Notes: generated from the letters alone by a model not told the origin. A stretch of DNA of 64,000 nt from Arthrobacter hankyongi (GCF_022012395.1 NZ_JAKLTQ010000020.1:1-64000), one strand, 5' to 3'. Positions 42,209 through 50,409 are shown, counted from the stretch's first letter. Program-made: numbers and translations.

Positions 42209-42459
42209 AAGCCAGGGGGTTTTCCTCTTTGAATCCGTGCACTTTGTGCACGGTTCCCTCTGGCTTTCGGTTCCGGGAGGTGTGCGGGGTCCCGGAAGGC
42301 TATGGAGTTGTCCGGGGAGGGGAGTCTGTGGCCTGCCCCGTGGCGGCCCCGGATGCGGCGGGGCCGTTATCACTGTGGTTCCCTTTCTGTCCTGCGGGCG
42401 CCGGCGGTTTTCCTGCCGACACCTCTCCAAGTGTCCGGACCCCCCGGGTGACATGACCT
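42197..42459. repeat. Structured non-coding repeat downstream of tRNA-Leu, left copy
   Basis: About 260 bp related (my estimate about 80% with small gaps) to 50149-50409. Shared blocks include TTCGGTTCCGGGAG, GCTATGGAGTTGT, GCCTGCCCCGTG, GCGGCGGGGCCGTT, TGTGGTTCCCTTTCTGT and GCCGGCGGTTTTCCTGCC. Its first part folds into a 10-bp outer stem (42210-42219 with 42256-42265) around a hairpin CCGTGCAC-TTT-GTGCACGG (42235-42253). No credible gene in it; antisense ORFs here are artefacts. The rest of the gap to 42673 shows nothing I recognise. Confidence 0.82.
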
Positions 42460-42673
42460 GGGCATGAACAGGTGCCGGCCGCATCGCGGAACCTCCCGGG
42501 CACGGCCGCTGCCGGGCTTCATCGCGACGGTCCGCAGTCCCGCTGCTCGCCGCGTCCTGGTCCCGGCACCGTGCGTGGCGGACCTCCAAGCCCTGCCAAT
42601 CTGGTATGCGCCGTTGTCGGCGTACATGCTTCTACTGGAACAGGGCGTGTCAGGCGGCCAAGTGCTGCTGCTG

Positions 42674-43417
42674 TTAGGCCGAAGGGCTGTCAGCGGTGTT
42701 TGGAGGGTGGCTGTCCTGTTCCGGTGCGGACGGGAGCCGGGATGCGAGGCCTGAGAGCAGGATGCTGAGTCCCTGGTCGAGTTCGGCGCCACCATCGTAG
42801 TCGGCCAGGGCCGGTGCCAGGGCACGCAGGCGCGGGAACTCCCTTGCCGGCAGGCGGTGCAGGCCCAGGCGGAGCAGGGCTTCGTGTTCTTCGGTATCCA
42901 CAACGAATTCCTGCAGTTCGTTGAGGATATGGCCGTACAGGAAGCCGTAGTAGGCCCGGTAGACGTGCAGGGCATTTACCGCACCGAAGCCGGCCCCGGT
43001 CAGCAACGACAGGATCTTCTCCAGCGGGCGCAGGGTGCCCAGGGGGCGTAGTCCCAGCGGCGTGGAAAGGGGGCGCGTCACGAGCAAAGGCACGACGTTG
43101 GGATGCCGGAGCGCCAGCAACCGCAGGTCATGGGCGATCCGGCGCAGCTGCGCCTGCCAGTCCCGGTCTTCGGGGGAGATGGCGAGCTCGTTCAGGACGA
43201 GTTCCGTCACGCCGTCCAGCAGGGCGGCACGGTTGGCGGCATAGCGGTACAGGCTCATCGGATCCACGCCCAGTTCCTGCCCGAGCCGCCGCATCGTCAG
43301 GGCTTCCAGGCCTTCGGAACCGACGAGTTTCAGCGCGGCGGAAAGCACCGCTTCCCGGGTCAGCCGCGGCCTGCCGCCGGGCCCGGGGTCCTTCCGGGGA
43401 GCCTTTGAGGGGGACAT
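42674..43417 (-). CDS. TetR-family regulator, paralogue 1
   Basis: A 247-residue regulator with an N-terminal helix-turn-helix (about 20-65: LTREAVLSAALKLV, LTMRRLGQELGVDPMSLYRYAANR) and a TetR_C-type ligand domain with HPNVVPLLVTRPLSTPLGLRPLGTLRPLE. About three quarters identical to the TetR at 49004, which is in the opposite orientation. ATG 43417 is preferred; a TTG at 43426 is possible. A candidate operator lies 69-98 bp upstream of the ATG. Ligand unknown. Confidence 0.93.
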   Translation of the reverse strand: MSPSKAPRKDPGPGGRPRLTREAVLSAALKLVGSEGLEALTMRRLGQELGVDPMSLYRYAANRAALLDGVTELVLNELAISPEDRDWQAQLRRIAHDLRLLALRHPNVVPLLVTRPLSTPLGLRPLGTLRPLEKILSLLTGAGFGAVNALHVYRAYYGFLYGHILNELQEFVVDTEEHEALLRLGLHRLPAREFPRLRALAPALADYDGGAELDQGLSILLSGLASRLPSAPEQDSHPPNTADSPSA

Positions 43418-43485
43418 CTTTTCCAACCGGATGGGAGCGGGTAGCGGACGCCCGCCTGTTTTTTGGCCGCCCCACTTGCATTACC

Positions 43486-43515
43486 TGTAGTCTACGCCTA
43501 AAGTCTACAGTGTAG
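43486..43515. promoter_or_regulatory. Shared TetR operator, copy 1
   Basis: Read on the minus strand: CTACA-C-TGTAGACT-T-TA-GG-CGTAGACTACA, matching 26 of 30 positions of the site at 48908-48937. It has TGTAG/CTACA half-sites and lies in the divergent gap between tetR paralogue 1 and the 43662 gene, so it could control both. Confidence 0.72.
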
Positions 43516-43661
43516 GGACTGTCGCCGGGGGCGTCGTCTTTCCCGTCGGCACCGCAGTCAGGGCCGGCGGACCCGCTTCGGTGCCTGGTGCACGGCGCCG
43601 AGGTAAATTGCCGCTGTAGCAGAACGGCGGCACCAGGCACCGCGCACGGAAAAGAGCCATC

Positions 43662-43916
43662 ATGGCACGTTCTCACTTCGACCGATTCCTTCAAGAAGCC
43701 ACTGCCCATGACCTTGAGCCGGGCGCCACGCTCGCTCCGGATCCCCTCTATGGTCTTTACGTTAGCTGGTGCCAGGTCACGCGGACCCCGCGCCGGTCGG
43801 AAGGCTCTTTCCGGGCTGCCGTGAAAAGCCGCGTGGGAGCCGGGCCCAACGGCCTGCGCATGAAAGGTCCGGCCGCCGCAGACTACATCCTGGCCAGTTA
43901 TCCGAGACTGACCTGA
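43662..43916 (+). CDS. Conserved hypothetical protein (84 aa)
   Basis: A small cytosolic protein: MARSHFDRFLQEATAHD, PDPLYGLYVSWCQVTRTPRRSEGSFRAAV and a C-terminal RMKGPAAADYILASYPRL. I recognise the GPAAADYIL ending as a recurrent small actinobacterial family without known function; the middle resembles winged-helix DNA-binding ends of primase-like proteins only loosely. Divergent from tetR paralogue 1; ribosome site AAAAGAG precedes the ATG. Confidence 0.72.
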   Translation: MARSHFDRFLQEATAHDLEPGATLAPDPLYGLYVSWCQVTRTPRRSEGSFRAAVKSRVGAGPNGLRMKGPAAADYILASYPRLT

Positions 43917-44194
43917 GCCCGGGGATGCGGCCTGACCCGGCGGGCGCTCCCGGGGTAGGCCGAATCGGTCACTCGAAATACTGGGTTGGTTCAGTTCACC
44001 TGATCACCGCAGCCGGATGGCTGCCTGGTCGGCGTCCAGAGCCACCGGCCGGGGCACGACTGCGCAGGTTCGCCGGCAGACCGCTTATTCCTTAACGGCT
44101 GTCCGCGCCCGGAGCCGGCAGAACCTTCGGGCCGACGATTTTTGATGGAGCAGGGTGCCGGAATGGTTCCCGGATCGAGTACTTGGAGCGGGTT

Positions 44195-45094
44195 ATGGAT
44201 ATTGCACGGACTTTTGAATCGGTGGTCATCATCTTCAATCCCAACAGCAGCGGTGACGCGCCGAAGCTGGCGGAGAAACTGCGCGACGGGCTGAGGGAAC
44301 TGCTGTCCTACACGCCGGACATCAGGCTGCAGCCGACCGGGCATGCCGGCCACGCCGTGGCGTTGGCCCGTGAAGCGGCTGCCGGAGGCGGTGAAGTTCT
44401 GATCGTGTCCGTCAGCGGCGACGGCGGGTACAACGAAGTGGTCAACGGTGTCATGCAGGGCGGCAACCCCGATGCCGTGTGCGCTGTCATGGCGGCAGGA
44501 AACGCGAACGACCACCGGCGGACCACGGGCACGATGCCGCTGGCAGAAGCCATCGCCCAGGGCCGGGTGCGGCATATCGACCTGCTTCGCATCCATACCG
44601 GCCAGGGACCGGACGCCCCGGGCGAATACGCACACTCCTATGTCGGATTCGGCCTGACGCCGGTGATGGCGATCGATCTGGAAAAGGGGAGCAAGGGCGC
44701 GTTCAGGGAGATGTTCTCCGTGGTGCGGACGTTTTCAAAGTTCCAGCCCTTCGCAATACGCCAGAGCGACGGCAGGCGCCGGAAGTTCGACAGCATCGTC
44801 TTCGCCAACATCGCCGAGATGGCGAAGTACGCCACGCTCAGCGACGCCGACGACAAGCTCTCGGACGGAAAATTTGAAGTGGTCATCTTCCCGCACATGC
44901 CCAAGTGGCGGGTCCTGCTGAAGGCCCTGCACGCCGCTACCAGGGGACTGGGCGACCAGCCCAGCGTGGGCAGCTACGAGTTCACCACGCTCAAGCCCCT
45001 GCCGTATCAGATCGACGGCGAGGTGAAGTCCGTTGACGCCGGGACCTTCGTCAAGGTCGAGAGCGCACCGGCCGCCCTGCCCATTCTCGGCTAA
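44195..45094 (+). CDS. Diacylglycerol kinase-family lipid kinase
   Basis: A 299-residue protein with the DAGK catalytic fold: IIFNPNSSGDA nucleotide start (about 12-22), VSGDGGYNEVVNGVM (about 80-94, the GDGT-like loop with Gly-Tyr in place of Gly-Thr) and MAAGNANDHRR (about 105-115, replacing the usual GT-x-ND). The C-terminal beta-sandwich ends in LPYQIDGEVKSVDAG, matching the QIDGE motif. Likely phosphorylates a lipid such as diacylglycerol. ATG at 44195 has a GGAG site; a TTG at 44183 is possible. Confidence 0.85.
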   Translation: MDIARTFESVVIIFNPNSSGDAPKLAEKLRDGLRELLSYTPDIRLQPTGHAGHAVALAREAAAGGGEVLIVSVSGDGGYNEVVNGVMQGGNPDAVCAVMAAGNANDHRRTTGTMPLAEAIAQGRVRHIDLLRIHTGQGPDAPGEYAHSYVGFGLTPVMAIDLEKGSKGAFREMFSVVRTFSKFQPFAIRQSDGRRRKFDSIVFANIAEMAKYATLSDADDKLSDGKFEVVIFPHMPKWRVLLKALHAATRGLGDQPSVGSYEFTTLKPLPYQIDGEVKSVDAGTFVKVESAPAALPILG

Positions 45095-45593
45095 CCGCCC
45101 GGCACAGGCTGACCCGGCCACCGCGGCATGCCATCGGCCTATTCTGCTGGCTGGGCGTTCGCGGGACCCGGTAGCCCCCCGGTCCTGATGACAAAGACCG
45201 GCCGTCATCGCCGCGCACGGCCGCTGTCCCAAGATACCGGGCAGGCCACCTGCGCCAGAGGGCAACAGGGTCAAGCGCTGAAGCCGGCTATTGGAACAAC
45301 TTCACCAGCGGGACATCGGGTGGACCCACTGCGTCAGCCGCCGTCGTCAGCGCTGCTATCGGCGCTTGGAGCCGAAGACATGTGGGCCCTGAACAAATTC
45401 CATCGCCCCGCGTAGCCGCCATCGTTCGCTGCGATGATCCCACTCGCCCCTCTTACACCACCGGCAGCAGAGGCTCCCCGTCAGGCGCACGCATTGACAG
45501 AAGCGCGCCACCGAACTCGGGATTGGAACTTCTAGACAAGGTCTCTGTGTGCTGATACCTGGAGTGGGGAGCGAAGCTTCCCCGGGGCATGCT
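45095..45593. other. 499-bp gap with no recognisable gene
   Basis: Between the lipid kinase and the desaturase. ORFs here lack ribosome sites and family motifs. Base composition is somewhat lower in GC than the flanks, with short AT-rich runs around 45360-45400 and 45530. Probably decayed DNA. Confidence 0.5.
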
Positions 45594-46703
45594 CTAGTCG
45601 GGGCGGTAGATGTCGGCGACGGGGCAGTGGAAGGGGTCCGTGGCGGCGATGCCGACGCCGTTGAGGTAGCGCACGATCGTGGCGTAGGAGGAGATCAGGC
45701 CGGTTTCGGTGTAGGTGATGTCGTGCGTCCGGCAGTACCGGCGCACCATGGCGGCGGCTTTGCGCAGGCTGGGTCGGGGCATGTCCGGGAACAGGTGGTG
45801 TTCGGTCTGGCGGTTCAGCCCGCCCATGAGCAGGTCCATGATGATGCCGCCGCGGATGTTGCGGGACGCGGTGACCTGGCGGGTGACGAAGTCCGGCCGG
45901 GCCGACTTGGGGTAGATGGGCATGCCCTTGTGGTTGGGCGCGAAGGAGGCGCCCATGTAGAACCCGAACACGGCGATCTGGACGCCGATGAAGGCCAGGG
46001 CCAGGCCCACGGGCAGGAACAGGAAGACGACGCCGAGCAGCAGCGCGAAACGGGTAACCAGGAGCGGGATCTCAACCCAGCGGCGGTCTGCGGCCCGGTT
46101 GCGGATAAGGTACCTGACCGAATCCACGTACAGGCTGAAACCCAGGAACAGCAGCAGCGGAAACAGCAGCCAGCCCTGGCACCGGGTGACCGGCACCATG
46201 ATCCCGCGCCTGGTCGCGGCCGCGTCGGGATGGAAGGCGACGGCCCCGGTGTGGATGTCCGGGTCCTTGTCCACCTGGTTCGGGAAGCCGTGGTGCCGGG
46301 TGTGCTTGCGCACCCACATGGCGTAGCTGATGCCGACCAGGCCGGTGCCGACCAGCCGCGCGGCCCACTCGTTGACCCGTTTGGAGGCAAAAACCTGCCG
46401 GTGGGCCGCTTCATGGGCCAGGAAGCTGAACTGGGTGAACAGGATGCCCAGCACCGCCGCGATAAGAAGTTGGAACCAACTGGCCCCCAGCAGCGCGAAG
46501 CCGGTCCACGCTGCTGCCAGGGCGGTCATCAGCAGGGCGAACAGGGTGATGTAGTAACCGCGCCGGCGCCGCAGCAGGCCCGCGGCGCGCATCCGGGAAG
46601 CCAGCGCCAGGTACCCGGCGGCTATGCCGTTTGGCTCTTTGGAGGTTGGGGCAGGCCCTGCATGGGCAGCTTCCGGACGGGATGCGGAACGGTGAGAGTC
46701 CAT
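45594..46703 (-). CDS. Membrane fatty acid desaturase
   Basis: A 369-residue di-iron membrane desaturase with all three histidine boxes: HEAAH (about 103), RKHTRHH (about 140) and NRQTEHHLFP (about 297), with membrane segments before box 1 and between boxes 2 and 3. This box pattern (QTEHH third box) is that of acyl-CoA/acyl-lipid desaturases of the linoleoyl/delta-6 type. ATG 46703 has a GAGG site. The first 35 residues are probably disordered. Electron donor unknown. Confidence 0.93.
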   Translation of the reverse strand: MDSHRSASRPEAAHAGPAPTSKEPNGIAAGYLALASRMRAAGLLRRRRGYYITLFALLMTALAAAWTGFALLGASWFQLLIAAVLGILFTQFSFLAHEAAHRQVFASKRVNEWAARLVGTGLVGISYAMWVRKHTRHHGFPNQVDKDPDIHTGAVAFHPDAAATRRGIMVPVTRCQGWLLFPLLLFLGFSLYVDSVRYLIRNRAADRRWVEIPLLVTRFALLLGVVFLFLPVGLALAFIGVQIAVFGFYMGASFAPNHKGMPIYPKSARPDFVTRQVTASRNIRGGIIMDLLMGGLNRQTEHHLFPDMPRPSLRKAAAMVRRYCRTHDITYTETGLISSYATIVRYLNGVGIAATDPFHCPVADIYRPD

Positions 46704-47049
46704 GGGTACCTCGGAACTGCTAAGGCTGCTGTGCGGTCCTTTGCTCGAACCGCCGGCCTGTTTCGAGAATACGCCTGCCGCCTGGCCCGGAGCCAGCAAT
46801 ATCGGGACCCGAGGTCAAGACCAGGGCCGCCCGAAGGTTGCCGACGGATGACGGCAGAGGCTTGTCGCCGGGCCGGCTATTCACCGCCCGAACCGGTCCG
46901 GCTCCTTGATCCCTGAGGCGCCGGATCAGTTTGGCCGCTAAAAGCGCCGTGTCCCTAGGCAAACACGGTGGGCGCTGCATCCTTGGCCAGCCACGCTGGG
47001 AGGAGCATTCTGGGAGCGGCAAAGAGCTGGAGATAAGGGGGTGGTTTCC
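46704..47049. other. Divergent gap between desaturase and AI-2E remnant
   Basis: 346 bp without a supported gene. It must contain the desaturase promoter. The stretch CCGTGTCCCTAGGCAAACACGG (about 46949-46970, in two parts) forms a short imperfect hairpin. Confidence 0.45.
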
Positions 47050-47905
47050 ATGACAACAACCGCGTCCACCGTTGATGTCCTGCAGGCTCGGGGATTATGG
47101 GCCGACGGGTTCGGCCGGGCTGGAACCCGTGCCGCGCAGTTCATCTTGCTCCTGATCGCCGTCTCCATTGCCGTGTACGGGCTGATACAGCCCAAGCTCA
47201 TCGTGATCCCGCTCATGGTGGCACTCATCCTGGCCGCGGCGCTCAACCCGGTGGCCGCCTTCCTGCGCGGCAAGGGTTTCCGCGGTGCGTTGGCGACCTG
47301 GATCACGTTCCTGGCCGCCGTCGTGGTGCTGGGAGGCATTGTCACGGGCATTGTCTTCGCCGTTCGCAGTGAATGGGACAAGCTGGTGACAGCCGCCGCC
47401 GACGGCTTCGAGGGGCTCCGGAAGTTCGTCGTTTCCGGACCACTTCCCATCGACCAGGCGACGATCGACAGGGCCATCGATGCGGTGACCGAGTGTGCCA
47501 CCAGCAGCCAGTTCGGGGCCGCTGCGCCGGTCGGGATTTCAACGGCGGCCGAGGTCATCACGGGTGTCCTGCTGGGCGCCGTCGTGCCCTTCTAGTTCCT
47601 GAAGGACGGCGACCGGGGCGATGGCGGCCGGGATACCTGCCGCCCTTATCGCGATGGTTGCCAACGGGCCCGTTGTGGCGCTGAATGTCGTGGCCATCGT
47701 CATCGGAATCAACCAGCTCGACGACCATGTCCTGGAGCCGATTGTGAGGGGGGAGGTCGCTGCGCCTGCACGGCCTGGTAATCCTCCTGGCCCTGGCCGC
47801 CGGCGTCATCCTCGCCGGAATCATCGGCGCCGCTCCGAGGTCCTGTTCGCGATGCTCCGGGACGGTACCCTCTATGAAGATCCCCAGCCCGCGCCCATCC
47901 CATCG
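47050..47905 (+). pseudogene. Broken AI-2E family transporter
   Basis: The first frame encodes 182 residues of an AI-2E transporter N-terminus (LIAVSIAVYGLIQPKLIVIPLMVALILAAALNPVAAFLRG region) and stops at TAG 47593-47595 just before FLKDGD, which continues the family sequence after the stop. Homology resumes in another frame at AALIAMVANGPVVALNVVAIVIGINQLDDHVLEPIVRGE (about 47640-47755), with roughly 80 family residues missing, then shifts again to LHGLVILLALAAGVILAGIIGA. So it has a stop, a deletion and two frame changes. Confidence 0.85.
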
Positions 47906-48103
47906 GCCGCTTGACGAAAACCATAGAGGCACCCCCCGGTCTCGGTGACAACAGCCTCAAGGCCGGGCGGCGGGTCTCCTGGCCGGAGCCCGGGACCTGA
48001 CGGAACCCAATGAAACCACGTTCTGCAGCCACGATGAAAGCCCGGAGGCTCCCGCACGGAAAGGCTAGTCGAAGGAAATGTCGTGGGCCAGGGCCTCGAT
48101 TTC

Positions 48104-48319
48104 CTACCGGCGGACTTCGTCCGCCCTGTGCTTTGACAGCGCCTCTTCGTCCCGCTGTTCCTGCTCCCGGCGGGTCTGATCGCTGATTTCCCGGATCACG
48201 GAACCAATGACGGAGGCCAGGCCGGCTTTAAGCTCTTCCAGGCTGGTGTTCACGATCTCCAGCCGCGCCTCGTCGATGACCAGGCTGATGTGCCCGTAGC
48301 CCTGCTCACTGAGCCGCTC
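48104..48319 (-). CDS. Possible small hypothetical protein or gene fragment
   Basis: An open frame whose last about 70 residues (GHISLVIDEARLEIVNTSLEELKAGLASVIG then an Arg/Glu/Gln-rich helix) look protein-like. The upstream part reads like noise and no good start or ribosome site is clear, so the start given is a guess. It could be the tail of a decayed gene. No family recognised. Confidence 0.35.
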   Translation of the reverse strand, partial: ERLSEQGYGHISLVIDEARLEIVNTSLEELKAGLASVIGSVIREISDQTRREQEQRDEEALSKHRADEVRR

Positions 48320-48549
48320 ATGGGTCGCCGGTCCCTTAATCAGCCTCGCTTCGGCTGGAAGGACACGGCCGGGAAAACGCGGCCGAAACCGTGTACCTGG
48401 CCGCTGAAGCAGGCTCACGGATGGGTGCAGCAGCGGATCCGGGGATAAAAAGTTTTGGGCTGCAAATCCTGGTGCCGCCGCCCTTTCCGGGGGCCGCACC
48501 AGGATCCACCGTTGTTCGGCAGCACTCGCAGCCGAACGCTCTGCAACCG

Positions 48550-48825
48550 TTATCCCTGGTTGTGGTTCCGGTTGCCGGCCTTGGCCAGGCCGCGGGCCAC
48601 CATAAGACCGACGGTCAGCCAGGTGATGAGCTGCATGGCGTCATGGGCATTGAAGACATCCACACCGTTTTCGCTGGCGTTGTCCCCGACGACGGCGGAG
48701 GTGATGATTGTTGCGAGCACGGCGGCGACGTATACGGCGAACTCAAGCGTCCTCGTGGAGATCTTGAGGTCGTTCGCGTTCCGGGCCGTGTCAGTGCGGG
48801 TGTTTTGGGTGTTGTTCACAGTCAT
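48550..48825 (-). CDS. Small conserved membrane protein (91 aa)
   Basis: An N-terminal polar stretch rich in Asn/Thr, then two hydrophobic segments (FAVYVAAVLATIITSAVV about 28-45 and MQLITWLTVGLMVARGLA about 64-81) with VGDNASENGVDVFNAHDA between them. Similar small proteins occur in Arthrobacter relatives; function unknown. AGGAGAT ribosome site before ATG 48825. It diverges from tetR paralogue 2 across the second operator, so it is a likely target. Confidence 0.8.
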   Translation of the reverse strand: MTVNNTQNTRTDTARNANDLKISTRTLEFAVYVAAVLATIITSAVVGDNASENGVDVFNAHDAMQLITWLTVGLMVARGLAKAGNRNHNQG

Positions 48826-48907
48826 GGGTATCTCCTGGGTTGATGTGAGGGGCCAGAATGGCCGTGCAACCAGGGTCCCGCTTCCGAAACCGGTGATAAC
48901 AACTTCT

Positions 48908-48937
48908 CTACAATGTAGACTCTAAACGTAGACTACA
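48908..48937. promoter_or_regulatory. Shared TetR operator, copy 2
   Basis: CTACA-A-TGTAGACT-C-TA-AA-CGTAGACTACA lies 67-96 bp before the tetR paralogue 2 ATG and 83 bp upstream of the divergent membrane protein gene. It matches copy 1 (43486-43515, reverse strand) at 26 of 30 positions, although the DNA around the two sites is otherwise not alike outside the genes. Confidence 0.72.
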
Positions 48938-49003
48938 TAATAAGCAAGCCTGCTTACTTTCGTTAAAGGAACGGCTTGCCCGCAGCCAGGAGAACAGAAG
49001 ACC

Positions 49004-49717
49004 ATGTCGCCCGAAGATAAACCGGTGCCCCGCGCGGCCCCAGGCAGGAAGAAACGGCTCAGCCGGGAGATTGTTCTGTCCGCTGCCCTGGCGCTCGTTG
49101 ACGCAGAGGGACTCGATGCGCTCACCATGCGCCGGCTCGGACAGGAACTCGGGCGGGATCCCATGGGCCTCTACCGCTACGCCGCAAACCGCGCAGCGCT
49201 GCTGGACGGCGTCTCCGAACTCGTCCTGAACGAACTTGCCATTTTCCCCGATGACCCGGACTGGCAGGCACAGCTCCGCCACATCGCCCACGATCTGCGC
49301 CTCCTGGCGCTCCGGCACCCCAACGTCGTTCCCCTCCTCGTGACCCGCCCCCTGTCCACGCCCCTGGGCCTCCGGCCGCTGGGGACGCTGCGGCCACTGG
49401 AACAAATTTTGTCCCTGCTGATCGACGCCGGATTCGCCCCCGCAGACGCACTCCATGTCTACCGCGCCTACTACGGGTACCTGTACGGACACATCCTCAA
49501 CGAGCTGCAGGAGCTCATCGTAGACCCGGATGAAAACGAAGCCCTTCTCCGTCTGGGCCTGCACCGTCTGCCGCCAAAGGACTTCCCCCGCCTGCGCTCC
49601 CTCGCCCCGGTCCTCGCCAACTACGACGGCGCAGCCGAACTCGACCAGGGAATCAGCATCCTGCTCTCAGGCCTCGCGGCCCGCCTGTCCCCACCGGACG
49701 CCCAAACCCGGGACTGA
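49004..49717 (+). CDS. TetR-family regulator, paralogue 2
   Basis: A 237-residue regulator; helix-turn-helix LTMRRLGQELGRDPMGLYRYAANR near 42-65 and a ligand domain with HPNVVPLLVTRPLSTPLGLRPLGTLRPLE identical in that stretch to paralogue 1. ATG 49004 follows an AGGAGAA site. It is followed 28 bp later by the zinc-ribbon gene, probably co-transcribed. Confidence 0.93.
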   Translation: MSPEDKPVPRAAPGRKKRLSREIVLSAALALVDAEGLDALTMRRLGQELGRDPMGLYRYAANRAALLDGVSELVLNELAIFPDDPDWQAQLRHIAHDLRLLALRHPNVVPLLVTRPLSTPLGLRPLGTLRPLEQILSLLIDAGFAPADALHVYRAYYGYLYGHILNELQELIVDPDENEALLRLGLHRLPPKDFPRLRSLAPVLANYDGAAELDQGISILLSGLAARLSPPDAQTRD

Positions 49718-49745
49718 CCGGGAACAACCTTGAAAGGCACACACC

Positions 49746-49976
49746 TTGTTTCTTCTCTTCGGTCTTAAGACCACCCTTCGGGATCTGCCCGGACGGATGG
49801 CGACGTTCCAGTACTGCGGCCAATTCGTCCAGCACCATCTACAGGAACGGGCCACCAAGCTCACCCTGTTCTTCATCCCGGTCTTTACCACCTCCAAGGC
49901 CTTCAACATCACCTGCACCAACTGCGGCCAGGGCTCAACCATCAAATCCCGGCAGAAGAATGCCCTGCTCAGCTAA
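49746..49976 (+). CDS. Zinc-ribbon domain protein
   Basis: A 76-residue protein with two Cys pairs, CQYC-type (QYCGQF, with one Cys retained) and CTNCGQ, around a hydrophobic LTLFFIPVFTTSK segment. The arrangement matches a family of short zinc-ribbon proteins. The first pair reads YCGQ without its partner Cys, so zinc binding may be lost. TTG start with a GAAAGG ribosome site 8 bp upstream. Last gene before the hairpin and the right repeat. Confidence 0.78.
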   Translation: MFLLFGLKTTLRDLPGRMATFQYCGQFVQHHLQERATKLTLFFIPVFTTSKAFNITCTNCGQGSTIKSRQKNALLS

Positions 49977-50016
49977 GAAGGATTCTTGACGGTCAGCCCC
50001 AGGGTCCAGAATTGGG

Positions 50017-50039
50017 GTGTGCACAATGTGCACACTTTT
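50017..50039 (+). terminator. Rho-independent terminator after the zinc-ribbon gene
   Basis: GTGTGCAC-AAT-GTGCACAC (50017-50035) is a perfect 8-bp stem followed by TTTT, 40 bp after the stop. Confidence 0.8.
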
Positions 50040-50126
50040 GCCGCCGTACCGGGCCGTACATCGGCCGGACCGGGGCGGATCCGGCAGGTTTCCGCGGGTA
50101 CCCTGTGTTTGCAGGGGCGGGAAGCC

Positions 50127-50160
50127 GGTTCGAGTCCCACCTCGGGCACAGAGTTTCCCC
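50127..50160. repeat. Attachment-like direct repeat, right copy
   Basis: Identical 34 bp to 42175-42208, but here only the 3' part of a tRNA-Leu is present: the base pairs opposite CCCAC are lost (GCCGG instead of GTGGG), so no tRNA can form. A scar or attachment end. Confidence 0.88.
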
Positions 50161-50409
50161 TAGTCAGAGGGGTTTTTCCTCTTTTGAGCCGTGCATTTTG
50201 TGCACGGATCCCTCTGGCTTCGGTTCCGGGAGATGCGGGGTCCCGGCGGGCTATGGAGTTGTTGGGCCGGGGAGTTGCTGGCCTGCCCCGTGACGGCACC
50301 GGTTGCGGCGGGGCCGTTGGCGGTGTGGTTCCCTTTCTGTTTTGCCGGTGCCGGCGGTTTTCCTGCCGACACCTATCCATGCGCCCGGCGGGGTTCTAGG
50401 ACATGACCG
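50149..50409. repeat. Structured non-coding repeat, right copy
   Basis: Relative of 42197-42459 in the same orientation. The outer stem 50162-50171 with 50210-50219 and hairpin CCGTGCAT-TTT-GTGCACGG (50189-50207) are kept; differences from the left copy in the stems are C to T and G to A changes that keep G-U or A-U pairing. No gene in it. The 80 bp up to the SDR stop show nothing further. Confidence 0.82.

Noticed and set aside
42098-42589. Long minus-strand ORF across tRNA-Leu and the left repeat
   Set aside because: Antisense to the tRNA and not conserved in frame with the related right repeat (indels break it), so it is a well-known type of false protein.
45128-45415. 95-residue ORF in the lipid kinase-desaturase gap
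   Set aside because: No ribosome site or recognisable motif; composition resembles non-coding reading.
42197-50160. Prophage or integrative plasmid with structural or replication genes
   Set aside because: No integrase, terminase, capsid, relaxase or replication protein is found between the repeats.
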